Source of the DNA: an uncultured Eubacteriales bacterium
Lineage (GTDB): Bacteria; Bacillota; Clostridia; Oscillospirales; CAG-272
Direction: 5' to 3'
Length of the DNA stretch: 64,000 nucleotides
NCBI GenBank assembly: GCA_934446365.1
Contig: CAKSDZ010000002.1
Coordinates: 434,001-498,000, forward strand
Shown: positions 33,543-42,612 of the stretch, in pieces
Position numbering within the stretch: the stretch's first letter is position 1
How the letters are laid out: the number at the start of each line of letters is the position of its first letter
The notes under the pieces: model-generated
The model's database searches: none
What the model was told of the DNA's origin: nothing
Seen by the model: the letters and a program-made list of their open reading frames with translations, nothing else
Translations under genes and position numbers: made by a program

Positions 33543-33572
33543 AAATCCGGACATGAGTCCGGATTTGTTTTC
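33543..33572. terminator. Intrinsic terminator of the small membrane protein gene
   Basis: The stem AAATCCGGAC / GTCCGGATTT with loop ATGA has T-rich sequence on both strands. On the reverse strand it lies 15 bp past the stop codon. Confidence 0.85.
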
Positions 33573-33586
33573 GCTTACCTATTCTA

Positions 33587-33856
33587 TTACGCAAGAACCG
33601 TAATCTTTTTATGGATACAAACACAGATGATATCGACAATCGTCAAAACAGCAAGAACGACGGAGCCGATCCATCCAAACACCATCGGGACATAAGCAAG
33701 CACAAGCCATACGATACCGATGATGACACCGGTGGTGTCCCCTCTTGTCATACGATAGATTCCGCCGTAAAGTCCGTCAAAAAAGATGACAAGAAGAAGT
33801 TCGATCACCCACGGAATGCTGTCAAGCGTCTTTCTGAAATTTTTTAAAGCTTCCAT
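33587..33856 (-). CDS. Small two-span membrane protein of unknown function
   Basis: This 89-residue protein has an amphipathic N-terminus (KNFRKTLDSIPWVIELLLVI), one span near residues 15-30 that continues to a Gly-Tyr loop (FFDGLYGGIYRMTRG), and a long hydrophobic C-terminal pair (GVIIGIVWLVLAYVPMVFGW, IGSVVLAVLTIVDIICVCI). The family is not recognised. GGAGGAG precedes the ATG. It has its own promoter and terminator and is monocistronic. Confidence 0.75.
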   Translation of the reverse strand: MEALKNFRKTLDSIPWVIELLLVIFFDGLYGGIYRMTRGDTTGVIIGIVWLVLAYVPMVFGWIGSVVLAVLTIVDIICVCIHKKITVLA

Positions 33857-33883
33857 AATAAAATCTCCTCCGTAATAAGTTTT

Positions 33884-33941
33884 CATACAATCTTATGTAT
33901 GATACAATAATCATTATATCCCTCTTTTATCAAAAGTTCAA
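33884..33941 (-). promoter_or_regulatory. Promoter and possible operator of the small membrane protein gene
   Basis: TTGAAC (33936-33941) and TATAAT (33913-33918) are 17 bp apart. Just after the start point an inverted repeat, CATACA (33884-33889) with TGTATG (33896-33901), may bind a regulator. Confidence 0.65.
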
Positions 33942-33976
33942 TCCATTTCTTAAAGTTTTCTTAATATTTTGCAATT

Positions 33977-35104
33977 TTATTCCGCTTCCCCGTTCACTGC
34001 CGCCCTCACCCTATCCACAAGGTTGTGGATTCTTCCGACAGGATTGAGCAGCTCGCTGATTGAAGAATCGGAATTGAGTGTGTCGATGATATAGGCCACA
34101 TATTTGCACATATTGACCTCCGCATACCACGGACGGTCAATGATACTCTGCGGTCTGTAATTGAGGTTTGTCGTGAAAATTTTGTCGAAAAGTCCCTTTT
34201 CATAGGCGGCATCGATTTTGTCGCAGCCGGCCGTAAACAGCCCGAACGTCGCAAAGATAAAGATACGGCGCGCACCCTTTTCTTTCAGCTGTACCGCAAG
34301 GTCAAGCGTGGATTCGCCCGTTGCAATCATATCGTCTACGATGATGATATCCTTGCCCTCGACGGAACGGCCGAGAAACTCATGCGCTTCAATCGGATTG
34401 CGTCCGTCGATGACAATCGTATAATTGCGGCGCTTATAGAACATGCCAAGCTCAAGCCCCAAAATAGAGGAATAATACATGGAACGGGACATCGCGCCCT
34501 CGTCCGGAGCGACGATCATCGTGGTATCCTTGTCAAAAGTGATGTCGGGAAATTCCCTGACGAGCGCTTTCAGCATCTGATACGCGGGACGCACGTTGTC
34601 GAAGCCGCTTCTCGGAATCGCCTGCTGAACTCTCGGATCATGCGCGTCAAAGGTGATGATATTCGACACTCCCATCGAATCAAGCTCCTGCAAGGCCATT
34701 GCGCAGTCGAGCGATTCTCTTGCCGTGCGGCGGTGCTGTCTGCCCTCATATAACATCGGCATGATGACGGATACGCGGCGAGCCTTGCCGCCGATTGCGC
34801 AGATGATGCGTTTGAGATCCTGATAATGATCGTCCGGACTCATCGGAACATTCATGCCGTACATTTTATAGGTCACGCCATAGTTGAAAACGTCCGCAAA
34901 AATATAGGTATCATGTCCGCGGAGCGTTTCGTGAATGATTCCCTTGCCTTCTCCCGAGCCAAACCGAGGGCAATCCGCGTTTACAAGGAATGTCCCCTCC
35001 TTATCCTGCCGCCATTGATGCAGATACCAGTCGACATTTTCGAGAAACTTCTCGCTGCCTTTCATTCCGATGATGCTGAGGTCGCCGTAATAGTTTTTCT
35101 CCAT
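33977..35104 (-). CDS. prs: Ribose-phosphate pyrophosphokinase (long form)
   Basis: 375 residues, longer than the usual 315. The enzyme makes PRPP from ribose 5-phosphate and ATP. The PRPP-binding loop is DIIIVDDMIATGESTLDLAV; the catalytic flexible-loop area is MPMLYEGRQHRRTARES and DAHDPRVQQAIP replaces the standard DLHAxQIQGFF. VAPDEGAMSRSMYYSSILG matches the family metal-binding region. This divergent type occurs in many Clostridia. GAGAGGAA precedes the ATG. It lies 47 bp after the tandem aldolase and is the last gene of the long reverse-strand run. Confidence 0.9.
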   Translation of the reverse strand: MEKNYYGDLSIIGMKGSEKFLENVDWYLHQWRQDKEGTFLVNADCPRFGSGEGKGIIHETLRGHDTYIFADVFNYGVTYKMYGMNVPMSPDDHYQDLKRIICAIGGKARRVSVIMPMLYEGRQHRRTARESLDCAMALQELDSMGVSNIITFDAHDPRVQQAIPRSGFDNVRPAYQMLKALVREFPDITFDKDTTMIVAPDEGAMSRSMYYSSILGLELGMFYKRRNYTIVIDGRNPIEAHEFLGRSVEGKDIIIVDDMIATGESTLDLAVQLKEKGARRIFIFATFGLFTAGCDKIDAAYEKGLFDKIFTTNLNYRPQSIIDRPWYAEVNMCKYVAYIIDTLNSDSSISELLNPVGRIHNLVDRVRAAVNGEAE

Positions 35105-35151
35105 GTTAAATTCCTCTCTCTGTTATTTTGATGGCGATTGCCGTATCCGTA

Positions 35152-36444
35152 TCAAAGATTGAATGCCACTTCGATCTCTTTTACCTCATCCGGGCTGATC
35201 TTCACAACCTCACCGCCGAGGCTTGCCGCCTCCACAAGCGACTTTGCACTGTATTCCATGACCTCAAGACGGTCAAATGCGTTGAGAAGCGAGGTTCCCG
35301 CAGCGATGATACAATCGTTTTCAATGATAACAACAGGATTCTTAATGGATATTTCCTTGGCAAGCATCTCCGGCTGCATAAAGGAGGAGCCGAACGGATA
35401 CTTGCGCACATTTTTGAGCGCGATATAGCTTTCCGGAATCAGGCGCGCATCGAATTCCTTATCCGTGATGGCAAACGCCATGATGTGCGGCGGATGCGCG
35501 ACAATCACGGTCTTGATGTCGGGATCCCTCTCATAAAGCGCGGTATGAAGCTTGACGGAGCGCGACGGCGTTTTTCCGGCCTCGCATTTGCCGTCCTTAA
35601 TCAGCACAAGGTCCTCCGGCTCGAGATATTTTCTGTCCTTGGCATACGGTGTGATGATAAAGGAGCCGTCGGACAGCTTGCAGGAGAAGGTTCCCTGATC
35701 GCTTGTGAAAAGCTGATTGCCGTATGCACGGTGGATAAGCTCACACATATCGCGGCGCACACCAAGCTCCTCGCTCGTATGCGTCTGCGGAACGAATTCC
35801 TCCATACAAGGCGACGTCTTGTTCTTGTAGATTTCCATATGCCGCTCGGAAAGTCCGTGGATCGTTCCGCCGAGCGCTTTGGCGTTGATTTGGATTCTTG
35901 CGCAGTAATCCAGCATTTCAAAATTCATGAACGCTTTGAAAAGCGAGGTGGAGCCGAGTACAACGCCGTGATTTTCCAGCATGACGGTGTTGATGCCCTT
36001 TTCAAATTCCGCGGAAATCTTGTCGCCGAGGGTGGCGCTTCCGGGGAGCGCGTATTTGGCAATGGTGATTTTGCCGGAAAGGAATCTCGCGTCGGGAATA
36101 ATCGAGGTGTCGGGAATTTCACGCAGCAGGCTGAACGCGACCAGCGCCGGCGGATGCGCATGAAGAACTGCCCTCAAATCGGGGCGTTTCTTGTAGATGG
36201 CAAGATGAAACGGATATTCGACAGACGGTCTGTGAAGGCCGACGATCGTGCCGTCCGGCTTTATCTGCATGATATCCTCGCGGCGCAGGCTTCCCTTGTC
36301 GACCCCGCTCGGACTGATCCAAACGGTGCCCTCCGAGTCGCGGATGGAAAGATTTCCGCCCGTCGTGGTCGTCATGCCGTAATAATAGATTCGGTTCATG
36401 ATCATCACGATTTGGTCTGCCGGGTGCAGCATGTCAAAATTCAT
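35152..36444 (-). CDS. Tandem class II aldolase, second domain degenerate; probable rhamnulose-1-P aldolase
   Basis: 430 residues with two class II aldolase/adducin domains. Domain 1 (about 1-205) keeps the full active site: GGNLS (29-33), Glu76, His95-x-His97 and His159 in LENHGVVLGS, matching FucA Glu73, His92, His94 and His155. Domain 2 (about 225-430) aligns well but has Lys298 for the Glu, Val315 for the first His, Asp377 for the last His, and GTFS for GGNLS. So one half is catalytic and the other probably structural or regulatory. Place next to rhaB and rhaA suggests cleavage of rhamnulose 1-phosphate (or fuculose 1-phosphate). AAAGGAGAG precedes the ATG. Confidence 0.85.
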   Translation of the reverse strand: MNFDMLHPADQIVMIMNRIYYYGMTTTTGGNLSIRDSEGTVWISPSGVDKGSLRREDIMQIKPDGTIVGLHRPSVEYPFHLAIYKKRPDLRAVLHAHPPALVAFSLLREIPDTSIIPDARFLSGKITIAKYALPGSATLGDKISAEFEKGINTVMLENHGVVLGSTSLFKAFMNFEMLDYCARIQINAKALGGTIHGLSERHMEIYKNKTSPCMEEFVPQTHTSEELGVRRDMCELIHRAYGNQLFTSDQGTFSCKLSDGSFIITPYAKDRKYLEPEDLVLIKDGKCEAGKTPSRSVKLHTALYERDPDIKTVIVAHPPHIMAFAITDKEFDARLIPESYIALKNVRKYPFGSSFMQPEMLAKEISIKNPVVIIENDCIIAAGTSLLNAFDRLEVMEYSAKSLVEAASLGGEVVKISPDEVKEIEVAFNL

Positions 36445-36555
36445 TTTTCTCTCCTTTCGGACAGCAGATGCCGTCCTTCTTTATTTAGAATAGATTTGGA
36501 TAACAATATTTCAGACGCGTCCTCCGAAGCCGACGCATTTGGGTGAGCACGGGTT

Positions 36556-37611
36556 TTATACCGTGATGGTGACCTTTTTCAAAACCTTGGAGGCATCGGG
36601 ATCAATCCCGCGCGCCAGCACAAGCTCCAATGCGAACAGCTGTAAGGTGACCGCCGCACAGAAAGCGGAAACCGCATCCGGCACGGAATAATTTGTATCG
36701 TTCGGGATCAGAAGTCCTTGTACGGCGGCTTTCTCCGAGAGCGAAGCGTCGTCCGTGATTACAATGACCTTTGCGCCGATCTTCAACAGCTCGTCGATCA
36801 TTTCCGCAGCGTCGTCCAAAACCGCGCCGCGAAGCGCGACGACGATTGCGGTATCTCCGGGATGCACCTGCGCTTTCGGTCCGTGATGGAAGTCGGAGAC
36901 CGCATATCCGCGCATTTTGATTCCGTTCGTCTCTAAAATTTTCAGTGTTCCTTCGCAGGCAATCGGATAGGCAAAGCCGCGTCCGAGCACGACGGCGGCC
37001 TGTATGTTCTCATAATCCTTTACAAGACCTGCAAGCTTTTCCGGCATATATGTAAGCAGCTTTTCGACATTGCCTGCGACACCTCCAAGTGCGGAAAGCA
37101 GCGCATCGTCTCCCGCCCATACGGCGGCAAGAAGCGCCAGCGCCATCATCTGAGAGGTAAAGGTTTTCGTCGCCGCAATGCTCGTTTCGGGACCGGCGCC
37201 GCAGTACAAATGATACTTCGCGGATTTTGCAAGCGGAGAATCCGGATCGTTTGTGACGGCGACCGTCACGGCGCCGGTTTCATTCGCGCGGTCGAGGACC
37301 GCGAGCGCATCCGCCGCCCTGCCGGACTGAGAGATGCCGACGACAAGCGTGCTCGCAAAGGAAAGCTTGCCGTTATATTTGGATATGACGGACGGCGTTG
37401 CAAGTCCGCACGGCACGCCGACAATCGTATGAATCAAATACTGCGCGTAAATCGCGGCATGATCGGAGGTTCCTCTCGCCGCGAACTGAACGCTCGTAAT
37501 CCCCGCCGCCTTAATATCGGCGACGATTTTTTTCACCGTTTCGAGGTTCTTTTCCGAAACGCCGGCAAGCACCGCCGGCTGCTCTCTGATTTCTTTTTCC
37601 AAATTGATCAT
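36556..37611 (-). CDS. GlmS-like SIS-domain sugar isomerase/deglycase without glutaminase domain
   Basis: 351 residues with two SIS domains. Sugar-phosphate binding motifs are VQFAARGTSDHAAIYAQYL, VVGISQSGRAADALAVLDRA and ETSIAATKTFTSQMMALALL; the C-terminal half has LGRGFAYPIACEGTLKILET and HHGPKAQVHPGDTAIVVAL. The N-terminal glutamine amidotransferase domain of GlmS is missing, as in AgaS, FrlB and NagB-II enzymes, so it probably works as an amino-sugar-phosphate deaminase/isomerase or deglycase. AAAGGAGA lies upstream of the ATG. It is 16 bp after capA and 111 bp before the aldolase gene. Confidence 0.85.
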   Translation of the reverse strand: MINLEKEIREQPAVLAGVSEKNLETVKKIVADIKAAGITSVQFAARGTSDHAAIYAQYLIHTIVGVPCGLATPSVISKYNGKLSFASTLVVGISQSGRAADALAVLDRANETGAVTVAVTNDPDSPLAKSAKYHLYCGAGPETSIAATKTFTSQMMALALLAAVWAGDDALLSALGGVAGNVEKLLTYMPEKLAGLVKDYENIQAAVVLGRGFAYPIACEGTLKILETNGIKMRGYAVSDFHHGPKAQVHPGDTAIVVALRGAVLDDAAEMIDELLKIGAKVIVITDDASLSEKAAVQGLLIPNDTNYSVPDAVSAFCAAVTLQLFALELVLARGIDPDASKVLKKVTITV

Positions 37612-37627
37612 CTTGTCCGTCTCCTTT

Positions 37628-38830
37628 TTATGCGTAATGCTCCGGCCGGAATTCCGCCGGAATGTTGTTTTCATAATATTTTATCAGCGTTTCACGGCAA
37701 AAAGGCAGTTCGTTGCGCTGCTTGCAGGTACCGTGGCATTCTGCCAGCTCATCCGTATAATCGCGCAGAAAATAGACCTTATGTCCGGTATATGCCGTCG
37801 AATAATGACAAACGATGGGGTAAATTCGCGCACCATCTATATAAGTGTAATCCTTATTTTTGATTATGTCAAGAGTTAAAATGCCTCCGAGCAAAGTTTT
37901 GTCGAATCTCATGTTGGAAACCAGATTTCCGAGCGAATAGGCGACAAGCGTTTTATGCCCGTTCGATGCGGTTTTCCATTCGATTCCTTCCAGAACATGC
38001 GGATGTGTGCCGATTACAACGTCCGCGCCAAGCTCCGTGAGCAGCTCGGCAAGATGCTCTTGATTTGTGGTCGGATGAAAGCATTCCACATATCCGCCGA
38101 TGTCGTATTCGATTCCCCAATGCATGGAAACAAAAACAAGGTCGGCCGCCTCGCGCGCCTCCGTGACCTGTCTTGTGATGCGCGCCTCCGAAATCCGCGG
38201 CACGTCGATATCTCCGTCGCAGTTGGTCGAATAGGTGTACGCGAGAAAGGCGATTTTCACACCCTCCCGCTCTATGATGCGATAGCCGTTTGTATCTCCG
38301 CCGACGACCAGCTCCGCCGTATTTTCAAGGTATTCGCGCGTGCGGACAAGTCCCGCGGCGCCGCGGTCAAGCATGTGATTGTTGGCGATGCCGATGACGT
38401 CGAAGCCCGCCTCCACAAGCGCATCCCCCACCGCAAACGGAGAGCAAAAGCGCGGATATCCGGAAAAGCCGTCCGCGCCGAGCGGGGTTTCCTGATTGAC
38501 AAACGCGAAGTCAAAGGAGGAAATAAACGGCGCAATCTCACGGTAAATCGGCGAAAAATCATATGCGCCGTCCGTGCAGGATTCCTTGTAAATGCTCGAA
38601 TGAATGAGGTTGTCCCCTGCCGCGGCAAAGGTGATGCGCCGGGGAACCTCCTCATCTCTGTCATACCGAAAGCCAAATGCCGCGGTGTAGCTCTCATCAC
38701 GAAAAAAAGCACAGGAAAGCGGCGACACGGCAAGAACGGCGGCGATGAGCAAAAGCGATATCGCCTTTCCCCATACGCGCCGTGGTTTTTCTGCCTGTAA
38801 TCCATTTTTCCTGTGCAAAATTTTCTTCAA
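37628..38830 (-). CDS. CapA-family (poly-gamma-glutamate synthesis-like) metallophosphatase-fold protein
   Basis: 400 residues. An N-terminal anchor (ISLLLIAAVLAVSPLSCAF) leads to an outer CapA domain: ITFAAAGDNLIHSSIY, DFAFVNQETPLGADG, DVIGIANNHMLDRGAAG, VFVSMHWGIEYDIGG and VVIGTHPHVLEGIEW, with the His and Asp residues of the metallophosphatase-like site. Its exact reaction is unknown; CapA is needed for capsule polyglutamate in Bacillus, but no capBC genes are here. The start is a TTG with AAGGAG 11 nt upstream. It sits between rhaA and the SIS gene, which is unusual for this family. Confidence 0.87.
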   Translation of the reverse strand: MKKILHRKNGLQAEKPRRVWGKAISLLLIAAVLAVSPLSCAFFRDESYTAAFGFRYDRDEEVPRRITFAAAGDNLIHSSIYKESCTDGAYDFSPIYREIAPFISSFDFAFVNQETPLGADGFSGYPRFCSPFAVGDALVEAGFDVIGIANNHMLDRGAAGLVRTREYLENTAELVVGGDTNGYRIIEREGVKIAFLAYTYSTNCDGDIDVPRISEARITRQVTEAREAADLVFVSMHWGIEYDIGGYVECFHPTTNQEHLAELLTELGADVVIGTHPHVLEGIEWKTASNGHKTLVAYSLGNLVSNMRFDKTLLGGILTLDIIKNKDYTYIDGARIYPIVCHYSTAYTGHKVYFLRDYTDELAECHGTCKQRNELPFCRETLIKYYENNIPAEFRPEHYA

Positions 38831-38876
38831 AATAACCGCACTCCTTATCGAAAATTCACACAGTTATTTTGGATTG

Positions 38877-40124
38877 TTATCTCGCCGATAATACGTCCTT
38901 TTCGTATTTTTTGACGTCATCCAGCCACTTCGCATCCGCCGGAACGCCTTCGCGCTCGCAGTATTCCGCAAAGACAGCGCCGAACGGCATCGTCTTCTGC
39001 TCTTCAAGAAGTGCCAGTCTTGTGGTATAATCGAAAGAATGCTCACATTCGCGCAGCATCTCCGTCGGTTCGAGTGCCGCCAAAAGAAGCGCCTTCTGCA
39101 TATTGCGCGAGCCGATTACCCACGCCGCGATGCGGTTGATGGAGGCGTCGAAGTAGTCAAGTCCGATATGGACGCGCTTTTCAAGATGATTGCGAAGGAT
39201 CTCCGCCGCAATCGTGCGCAGCTCGTCGTCGAGAATGACCACATGGTCGGAATCCCAGCGCACCGGACGCGAAACATGGAGCAGGATGTCATCAAGATAC
39301 AGAAGCACCGACGAAATCTTGTCGGAAATGACCTCGGTCGGATGATAATGCCCTGCGTCGAGCGTCAGCAGCATGTTATTTTTCATGGCATATCCCATGT
39401 AAAACTCATGCGAACCGATGGTGCAGCTCTCCGCGCCGATGCCGAACACCTTGCTTTCCACCGCGTTGAGGTTGTGCTTCATATCCACATCGCCGGCGAA
39501 AATCTGATCCAGCGAATCGACAAGCCGGGCGCGTGCGCCCATGCGGTCGACCGGAATATCCTTGAAGCCGTCGGGAATCCAGTAGTTCGTAACGGTCGTA
39601 TCGTTCAGCTCTCTGCCCATATACTCGGCAATCTTTCTCGAAGCGATGCAGTGCTCAATCCAGAAATCGCGCACCGCCCCGCTCGGATGGCTGAGCGTAA
39701 AGCCGTCCGCGCTCATCTCGTGCGAGAAGCAGGTTGGATTGAAATCAAGGCCGACGTGATTCGTCTTTGCCCAATCCACCCAGCTTGCGAAGTGCTTCGG
39801 CTCGATTCGATTGCGCGCGACCTTTTCGCCGAGATTGTCGAGATAAATCGCGTGCAGACTCAGGCGCTTTTTACCCGGCACCATCAAGAATACCTTCTCG
39901 ATATCCGCGCGAAGTTCCGTGATATTGCGGGCGCGTCCCGGATAATTGCCGGTCGTCTGGATACCGCCGGTGAGGTCGCCGTCCGGATTCTCGAAACCGC
40001 GCACATCGTCGCCCTGCCAGCAGTGAATGGAAACCGGAATCTCCTTTACGCGCGCCATTGCGGCCTCGGTATCGACACCGATTGCCGCGTATGCCTCTTT
40101 TGCAAGTTCATAAGCCTTTGACAT
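38877..40124 (-). CDS. rhaA: L-rhamnose isomerase
   Basis: 415 residues, the normal length. The enzyme turns L-rhamnose into L-rhamnulose with Mn2+. Typical parts are [100 protein letters not shown] and [17 protein letters not shown], which hold the metal and substrate ligands. AGGAGA precedes the ATG. It follows rhaB by 31 bp. Confidence 0.96.
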   Translation of the reverse strand: MSKAYELAKEAYAAIGVDTEAAMARVKEIPVSIHCWQGDDVRGFENPDGDLTGGIQTTGNYPGRARNITELRADIEKVFLMVPGKKRLSLHAIYLDNLGEKVARNRIEPKHFASWVDWAKTNHVGLDFNPTCFSHEMSADGFTLSHPSGAVRDFWIEHCIASRKIAEYMGRELNDTTVTNYWIPDGFKDIPVDRMGARARLVDSLDQIFAGDVDMKHNLNAVESKVFGIGAESCTIGSHEFYMGYAMKNNMLLTLDAGHYHPTEVISDKISSVLLYLDDILLHVSRPVRWDSDHVVILDDELRTIAAEILRNHLEKRVHIGLDYFDASINRIAAWVIGSRNMQKALLLAALEPTEMLRECEHSFDYTTRLALLEEQKTMPFGAVFAEYCEREGVPADAKWLDDVKKYEKDVLSAR

Positions 40125-40155
40125 AGATATCTCCTATTCTGTTTTATGTAAATAT

Positions 40156-41637
40156 TTATTTGACCAATTTCAGGAAGCGTCCGTACGCCTCGTCCCATGC
40201 ATCCTTTTTGTCCGCTTCGGGCTCATATTCCTTTACCTCGAAGGAATCGGCGATGATTTCTCTTGCCTGCCACATATCGCGCACCTCGCCCAGCGCAATC
40301 GCCTGCGCCGCGATGTTGCCGAGCGCCGTCGCCTCGACGGGGCCCGCAAACACGGGACGTCCGCATGCGGTCGCGGCAAACTGCGAGAGCTGGTCCTCTT
40401 TTGTTCCGCCGCCGACAATGTTGATGGCGGGAATCCGCTCGCCGCACATCTCGTCGATACATTCGACCGTGTAGCGGTACCGCATCGCAAGGCTTTCAAG
40501 GATGCAGCGCACAATCTCTCCCTTGGTCTGCGGAACATACTGTCCGGTTTCGCGACAGTAGTCGGCAATCCGCTTCGGGAGGTTTCCCGGCGTGCCGAAG
40601 CGCGCATCGTCGGTATCGATGAAGCAGCGCAGCGGTTCCGCCGCGGCAGCCATATCGGCAAGCTCCTGGAAAGATACCTTCTCTCCCTCGCGCTCCCACT
40701 GACGCTTGGATTCCTGCTCAACCCAAAGCCCCGTAATGTTCTTGGAGAACCGAATGGTGCCGCCGTATCCACCCTCGTTTGTGAAATTATAATTTTTCGT
40801 TTTCTCGCTGATGACCGGCTCCTTTGTCTCCGTTCCCATGATTGACCAAGTTCCGGAGGAAAGCCAAATAAATTTCTCGCTCTTTGCGGGCACGGCAAGC
40901 ACGGCGCTTCCCGTATCGTGCGCAGCGACGGAAATCACCTTGGGATTCATGCCGCCGAACTCCTCGACGAGCGACGGCGTGAGCGTGCCGCAGAGCGTTC
41001 CCGGTTTTACGATGTTGCCGAACAGCTTTTCGGGAAGTCCGAACTTTTCAATCAGCTCCCATGACCAGTCGCGCGCTTTCGCGTCGAGAAGCTGGCTTGT
41101 GGAGGCGATGGTGTATTCCGTCTGCTTATAGCCTGTCAGAAAATAATTCAAAAGGTCGGGGACGAACAGCATATCCGAAGCGATGTCGAAAAGCTCCGGC
41201 GTGTCCTTCTGGATTGCCAGCAGCTGATAAAGCGAATTCAGCTCCAACACCTGAATGCCCGTGATGCCGTAAACCTCGTCGGCGGACACCTTCTCCGCCG
41301 AGTATTCGGGTATCCCCGCCGTGCGCATATCCCGGTAATGCACGGGATTTGACAAAAGATGTCCTTTTTTGTCGAGAAAGCCGAAATCGACGCCCCATGT
41401 GTCGATGCCCACGGAGGCGATATCCCGGTCTGCCCCGCGCGCACACTTATTCAAAGAAGTCTTGATTTCGTGAAAAATACGCAGAATATCCCATGTAAAC
41501 TGTCCCGAAACCATGACAGGCTCGTTCGGGAAACGGTGATTTTCCTCCAATGTAAAGCGCTTCCCGTCAAAGGAACCGACAATGCCGCGTCCGCTCGAAG
41601 CGCCGAGGTCGACGGCAAGCATTTTGAGTTTTTTCAT
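40156..41637 (-). CDS. rhaB: Rhamnulokinase
   Basis: 493 residues, FGGY carbohydrate kinase family. It phosphorylates L-rhamnulose to rhamnulose 1-phosphate. Motifs are MLAVDLGASSGRGIVGSFD (N-terminal phosphate loop), SVGIDTWGVDFGFLDKKG, SVAAHDTGSAVLAVP, WLSSGTWSIMGTE and INIVGGGTKEDQLSQFAA with TACGRPVFAGPVEATALGNI. GAAAGGA lies upstream of the ATG. It is the first rha gene of the run; a coiled-coil protein gene comes 30 bp before it. Confidence 0.96.
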   Translation of the reverse strand: MKKLKMLAVDLGASSGRGIVGSFDGKRFTLEENHRFPNEPVMVSGQFTWDILRIFHEIKTSLNKCARGADRDIASVGIDTWGVDFGFLDKKGHLLSNPVHYRDMRTAGIPEYSAEKVSADEVYGITGIQVLELNSLYQLLAIQKDTPELFDIASDMLFVPDLLNYFLTGYKQTEYTIASTSQLLDAKARDWSWELIEKFGLPEKLFGNIVKPGTLCGTLTPSLVEEFGGMNPKVISVAAHDTGSAVLAVPAKSEKFIWLSSGTWSIMGTETKEPVISEKTKNYNFTNEGGYGGTIRFSKNITGLWVEQESKRQWEREGEKVSFQELADMAAAAEPLRCFIDTDDARFGTPGNLPKRIADYCRETGQYVPQTKGEIVRCILESLAMRYRYTVECIDEMCGERIPAINIVGGGTKEDQLSQFAATACGRPVFAGPVEATALGNIAAQAIALGEVRDMWQAREIIADSFEVKEYEPEADKKDAWDEAYGRFLKLVK

Positions 41638-41667
41638 ACTATGTAAATCCTTTCGAAAAAGTATTTC

Positions 41668-42591
41668 TTATTTGGCAAAACCCGGCCACAAGACGGCGCC
41701 CTCGCGGTCATAAATGATTCTTCCGTCTACATCCCCGGCCGCAGCCGCTTCGCCGTCTTCGATTCGGATTTCCTCCAACAGGCATTCATGCCGGTATCCG
41801 TATTCGTCCTCTGCGACGGCATAGATTGCGAAGACATCGCCCTCCGAGGCCTTATATTCTTCTCTGAACGGGATTTCCGAAAGCATCGCGTCCGCCCAAG
41901 AGCGCTCCCCCTTGACAGTAGATGTCACATCCTCATCGGAGAGCACCTCGCCGTTCTTTTTTACAATAAGACGGAAACGCTCGAGTGACGCCCCGCCGTC
42001 CCCCTTATCATAGGAATGCCATATGACATATCCGTCCACCGAAAGCGTTTCGGTTTTCTTCGTATACCGAAGCGATTCCGAAAAATCCACATAGAAGCCG
42101 GGCAAAAATTCACGCCAAAGCTCCGAGAGATAAAGCTCCTCCGCCGCTTCCGTCTGTATCCGGTCCGTTTCACAAAACCACAGCACGGGGTCGCCGTATC
42201 CCTCAAACAAATCGACCGCAAGCGTAGCTCGGAAAGCCGCATCGCTCACACGGGCAAGCGGCACATTTTCATCTCCCAAGAAAAGGGACACCGCGGTTTC
42301 GGCAGTCACGGTTTTGGGAATAACGGTGACCGTGACCGGCACCGTGTGGGTTTCGTAGTCCACGGCGCCATATTCATAGGAAAAAGCCTCGATGAGACTC
42401 GCCTGTTTCCTGAGGCTGTCTTCTATATTCGAGGAGATATTTGCAATCTGCGATTGCAGCTGCGAAACGGCGCTCGCATAGCTGCTTCGCAGGCTGTTTA
42501 TTTCATAGACAAGACTGTTTATTTTGACGAGCGAAAAAACCTGCAAGACACACAATGCGCCGATGAGAACATATAAGATAACCTTTTTCAT
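41668..42591 (-). CDS. Membrane-anchored coiled-coil protein of unknown function
   Basis: 307 residues. One N-terminal span (KKVILYVLIGALCVLQVFSL) is followed by a coiled coil (VYEINSLRSSYASAVSQLQS, IANISSNIEDSLRKQASLIE) and an outer beta-rich part with several Ig-like strands (HTVPVTVTVIPKTVTAETAV, ETLSVDGYVIWHSYDKGDGG, EEYKASEGDVFAIYAVAEDE). No family is recognised. AAGAGGCG precedes the ATG. It starts 21 bp after mutS2 and ends 30 bp before rhaB, so it is in the same transcript unless a hidden promoter lies between. Confidence 0.8.
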   Translation of the reverse strand: MKKVILYVLIGALCVLQVFSLVKINSLVYEINSLRSSYASAVSQLQSQIANISSNIEDSLRKQASLIEAFSYEYGAVDYETHTVPVTVTVIPKTVTAETAVSLFLGDENVPLARVSDAAFRATLAVDLFEGYGDPVLWFCETDRIQTEAAEELYLSELWREFLPGFYVDFSESLRYTKKTETLSVDGYVIWHSYDKGDGGASLERFRLIVKKNGEVLSDEDVTSTVKGERSWADAMLSEIPFREEYKASEGDVFAIYAVAEDEYGYRHECLLEEIRIEDGEAAAAGDVDGRIIYDREGAVLWPGFAK

Positions 42592-42612
42592 AAAAACGCC
42601 TCTTTTCCCGTT

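Noticed and set aside
35128..36546. 472-codon plus-strand frame opposite the tandem aldolase
   Set aside because: It is an antisense shadow; the reverse-strand aldolase domains are unmistakable.
37628..38830. Poly-gamma-glutamate capsule operon
   Set aside because: Only a CapA-like protein is present; no capB or capC homologue is in the window.
39039..40121. 360-codon plus-strand frame opposite rhaA
   Set aside because: Antisense of a highly conserved enzyme, His/Arg-rich with no family likeness.
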